From Zelopaecilomyces penicillatus (taxonomy: Eukaryota > Ascomycota > Sordariomycetes > Hypocreales > Pseudodiploosporaceae): a stretch of DNA of 64,000 nt. Made by a program: the position numbers and the translations under genes. This document shows, piece after piece, positions 60,542 to 64,000 of the stretch (the stretch's first letter is position 1; each line of letters opens with the position of its first letter). The DNA is taken from positions 7,006,001-7,070,000 of the forward strand of contig VCCP01000001.1 of assembly GCA_005765155.1 (NCBI GenBank), in the 5' to 3' direction. The notes beneath the pieces are model-generated. The model saw only the letters and a list, made by a program, of their open reading frames with translations. It ran no database searches and was not told the origin of the DNA.

Positions 60542-62003
60542 TTACACATTATGCTTCACAGAAAAGATACCCCGCTCAATGCTGTTCACGAGCAGATACC
60601 CACTCTGGAAGTAAGGATACACAGACCAAGCACCATTAAACTCCACCTTGCCATTCACATCATCATCCTCTGGGTACACATCAAAGAAGCCAACCTCTTC
60701 AAAGTTGGCACCAGTGTCATCCTGAAGAACGGAAGTGACGTTGACGATTCTGAGGCCGGAGCCGTAGTTGCTCTGGTAGGAGAGGCCGTCGACGACGTAT
60801 TGGTTATGGTCGATGGACTTGACGGGGCTCTTGTAGACACCCTTGAAGACGGGCTTGGTGAGGTCTGTGATTTCGACAATGTAGGTGGCGGTGTGGCCGT
60901 CGCTAGCGGAGCCAGACTTCCTTTGCTCGTCTTGCTCGTCGTCGAGGAGGAGGTAGCGCATATCAGAGGTAGCAAGCCAGCCTTGGTGAGTGTAGGTAGC
61001 TCCGTTATAGGTCGTCCGCGAGAGTTGCTTAGGTGCCGCGCGGTTGGTAACGTCAACGATGGTGAGGGTATCCTCATTGTAGTTGAAGCAAATCTCTTTA
61101 CCCTTGTACTGGGTATGAGGACCAGTGTAGATCACGCACTGAGCGTCGTGGACGTAGCCATCCTCAGCCACACATCCCGCATCCTTGGGCTCGCGAGGGT
61201 TGGAAACATCAACCATCCAGAGACCACCGCGGCATTTCAGCGAGCGGGATGTGCCGACGGCAAAGATGGTCTTGGTGGCTTCGTTGGCGACGATGTTGTG
61301 GCTGCTGCCGAAGCCCTTGAAGTGTGCGGCGAGATCGGTGGTGACGCTCCATGTCTTGGGGGACTTGGGGTCAACTTGGAGGAGTTTGCTGAGGTCGAAG
61401 ATTTGAAGACCGTGGTCTCGGGACTCGGCGCCGATGAAGACAAAGTCTCCGATGACTTTCATGTCACGCCAAATACTTGAGACGGTCTGGGTAGGTAGAC
61501 GTCCGAGGAAGACAAGGCTTCCGTCGGACTTTACCTCGATAAAGGCCGTGCCATCGGTTTGGCCAACAATACCAAACTCTCGACCAGTGGATGATGTCCA
61601 GCCTATAATGATAGAAAGATTAGTACTCATTTTTCTCGAAAGTTTTGATCGATCAATATGACATACCCCAGACATCATTGCCCGCCAGCGTCTTGCTCAA
61701 CATATCCTGATGACGCAGAAAGCCCTTGAGGTCTACATTGTTGCAGCTGTAACCTCCAGCTTTGCCATTAGTGCAGGACGAAGCGTCTTGCAGCTGATAC
61801 TGGTTCAAGTCAAACGCTCCAGCAGCAGCTTGTTCAGCACGGTGGTCAACCTTTTGCTGCTTCACAGCCGCCATGGAGATGGCATTTGGGGCTGAGTCTG
61901 CTTGAAGGAACTCTGCGATTTGGCTCTGCTTTCTTGAGCCACGCTGTGCCAGGGCAGTGGCAGCGAGGCCAGCTAGGAGGACTGAAGTGATGGAGGCCTT
62001 CAT
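60542..62003 (-). CDS. Secreted LVIVD-repeat / choice-of-anchor-B-like protein
   Basis: Two exons (62003-61667 and 61602-60542, intron GTATGT...TATAG) join to 465 residues. A signal peptide (MKASITSVLLAGLAATALAQ) leads an extracellular protein. From about residue 110 onward, repeated short strands of the type GLWMVDVSNPREPKDAG, LTIVDVTNRAAPKQL, YIVEITDLTKPVFKG and LRIVNVTSV have the LVIVD-type pattern of a beta-propeller. SHNIVANE, HDAQC and THQGW resemble the conserved blade tips of choice-of-anchor-B family proteins. Enzyme activity is not indicated. A cysteine-containing segment (SSCTNGKAGGYSCNN) precedes the propeller. The length is normal for fungal members. It is probably unrelated to the terpene modules, from which it is separated by 2.4 kb. 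Confidence 0.87.
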
Positions 62004-64000
62004 GATGATGGTGATGTCGGATGATCCTTTGTTGTTGAGGAAGAGGAAGACGAGAGCGCCAGTTGCTTGTCAACCCTTTTCTTCTGGGCAGCCATCGTGG
62101 CTTTATGTATTTTCTAAAGAACTTGCTGTATATGGCAGCTCCGAGGTCAAGTTGATATCGCTCCGCTTCCATCTTGCACTCAGCGTGCCATCGAACTGGT
62201 GGCGTGATTGCCAGGAACTCCGTTGCCCAGATGTTTTCGGTAGGTCAACATGGAGTTGTACCAACCCGAAGAGGCAGCATTCAAATTGATTGGGACCAAT
62301 AAGGCGGCAGTGTGGACATGTTTGGACAACACTCTCGGGAGAATGGTCCGCGAGTGGTGATGTCGAAATAGATAACCGGGGGGGCTATACTAGAGCTGTT
62401 TGGGAAACTGACTGGTCCGGTCGCCATCTACATTCAAGAAGTGCGAGTGAGTCCCCCCCCCCCGTATTGACGAAAACGGCATTTGCTCGCTGACAAGACG
62501 GTTGGACGTGCATCTACCTTTGCCGTCTCCGAGTTTGATTCCACATACATGAACCTCAGCATACGTTGACGCAAAAAAAAACTCTTATCATCATATTCAT
62601 TCACATGACGTCGGGCGTAGCGAAACTCGATCCTTTTTTTGAGACAGCAGCAGCCATAAGCTTACCCAAGAAAACCAAAACGTAGATTGTAACCCTAGCT
62701 GCCTGTTTGTCTTAGTACAGCCTTAAGATACGCCCAGCTTCTGGTTGCCTATCCGAGGGGACCGTTCCGCGCGCGCCCTGTCCCGAATAGGGAGGTGAGT
62801 AGATCTGCTGCCCTGTGGCTCTGCGGCACTTGAAGACGAAGAAGGCATCGGCAAAGGGGTCCGTGTTCTTTCAACGAATACCCCACAGCTTGGCACGAGA
62901 TTGGCCTTCTGCTTTGCCGCTAGCTCGGTTCTTTCTTCCATGACGGCATGATCGAAAGTTGGCACCGCATTCAGACGTGATTGGACAGACGGGCAAGAAG
63001 CAGGCTATCTTGGAGCAAAGGCATTGCCCTTTTGCATTATGCTCCGGCTGCGACCTCCCCAGTGTAACGGCAATATATCTACTTGTATAATAACGCATGT
63101 TCGCGTGATGGGGGAAACATGAGAACCCGGATGGGATGGGAGGCTGCTGGTCGTGTGATGACCAATCACCAGATAGGTAAATGGATGTGGCTGTGTGACG
63201 GATGCGACTTGAAAGTTCTGCGCCTTGCTGCTGGGGGCAGGTCCGTTGGGATTGAACGACTACTAGTTATTGGATGAACACGTCAATATGGCTGCTGTGT
63301 GAGTTGTATTGTGCAACTCGTGGTGAACTAAAGTGTTCACATGTCATTAGCCGAACGAGGCAGTCGCTGGCGGATATGTTGTCCGCGATACGAGATGTTG
63401 CTGACGACCAGAGACATTTAATAGCAAGCATGCTCCTTGTTCGAAAAAGCATATTAGACGCGCCTCAGTTTGAAGAACCATAGCGGCCGCTCTGTATTGA
63501 AGATGCCGTCACCAGATGAGGCAGTATTTACATCGGCATCTCAAAAAGATTGTCTTGGAGAACGGGCCGAGGATTAATGTTAATCCGTGCCAGCACATGA
63601 TTTCCGACACCACTGGTACCAACTCAAGTTATTGAGAGCACTTTAATAGAGATTTATTTTTGGAATTCAATATAAGCAATTAATTAATTTCAAGATGATA
63701 TAGATAATTATAATCAATGTAGCTATCATAAAGCGTACTCTTGTTAGTAGAAAGTATTTTCTTGGGTTTTTAATACAGTGATTGAGTTCTCTTAAAGGAT
63801 GGGTGTTTATCAGTAACGGTGTATTCTATCCTCACATTAAAGGATAGCAGTCCCCCATCCAAAGCTAGGAAACTTCAAAGGTTCTGCATCATTACTCCGT
63901 ATTAACCATCAGCCGTTATGAAGCCTCGCTGAGTGATTTAATCTGAATTTAAACAATTATTTGGCAGTATTGTACCATCTCGCGAACCATGACGTCGCTT
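62004..64000. other. Right-end region without a supported gene
   Basis: Contains the promoter of the LVIVD-type gene, a C-run near 62454-62464, and AT-rich DNA from 63640 onward. No frame shows a domain or exon structure; a gene could begin beyond the window edge. Confidence 0.5.

Noticed and set aside
60551..61480. 309-codon plus-strand frame opposite the LVIVD-type gene
   Set aside because: Antisense shadow; the minus frame carries the signal peptide, clean intron and repeat motifs.

Overview
The window is eukaryotic DNA from a filamentous ascomycete, most likely a sordariomycete and plausibly Hypocreales. The evidence is short GT-AG introns of about 45-100 bp, a Zn2Cys6 regulator, a PNP-NACHT-ankyrin NLR-like protein, an SSH4/EAR1-like SPRY protein, and two trichodiene-synthase-like (TRI5 family) genes each paired with a TRI4-like cytochrome P450. 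I saw no bacterial features, rRNA, convincing tRNA or CRISPR. Exon joins were deduced by hand and checked for frame, not confirmed with transcripts.

Layout. 1-4.6 kb has no supported gene. At 4.6-7.2 kb (-) lies a seven-exon Zn2Cys6 transcription factor with a possible eighth exon. 7.2-24.7 kb is a 17.5-kb stretch of C-tracts and microsatellites with no gene I can support. 24.7-32 kb holds two fungal genes of unknown function; the second has an apparent frameshift and two decayed partial copies downstream. 32.5-38.8 kb holds a short kinase-like gene (+), the SSH4-like gene (-) and a gene whose layout suggests a fungal gasdermin-like protein (+).

39.0-58.2 kb is the most interesting part. A divergent TRI4-like P450 (-) / TRI5-like synthase (+) pair occurs twice, at 39.0-43.3 and 54.0-58.2 kb, in the same order and orientation. 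Between the two copies are a 1366-residue NLR-like gene, a secreted pre-pro-protein with a Lys-Arg processing site, an imperfect inverted repeat, a cysteine-rich secreted peptide gene that lacks an ATG, an MCT-type MFS transporter, and an intact 59-residue cysteine-rich secreted peptide. 60.5-62.0 kb holds a secreted beta-propeller-like LVIVD-type protein (-). The rest to 64 kb has no supported gene.

How they may work together (inference): the synthases would cyclise farnesyl diphosphate, the P450s would oxidise the hydrocarbon, and the MFS protein may move a product or be unrelated. The gasdermin-like gene, NLR and small secreted peptides resemble fungal self/non-self or antagonism genes, so the block reads as a mixed metabolism and immunity island. 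No other trichothecene genes (TRI6, TRI10, TRI101, TRI3) are recognisable here.
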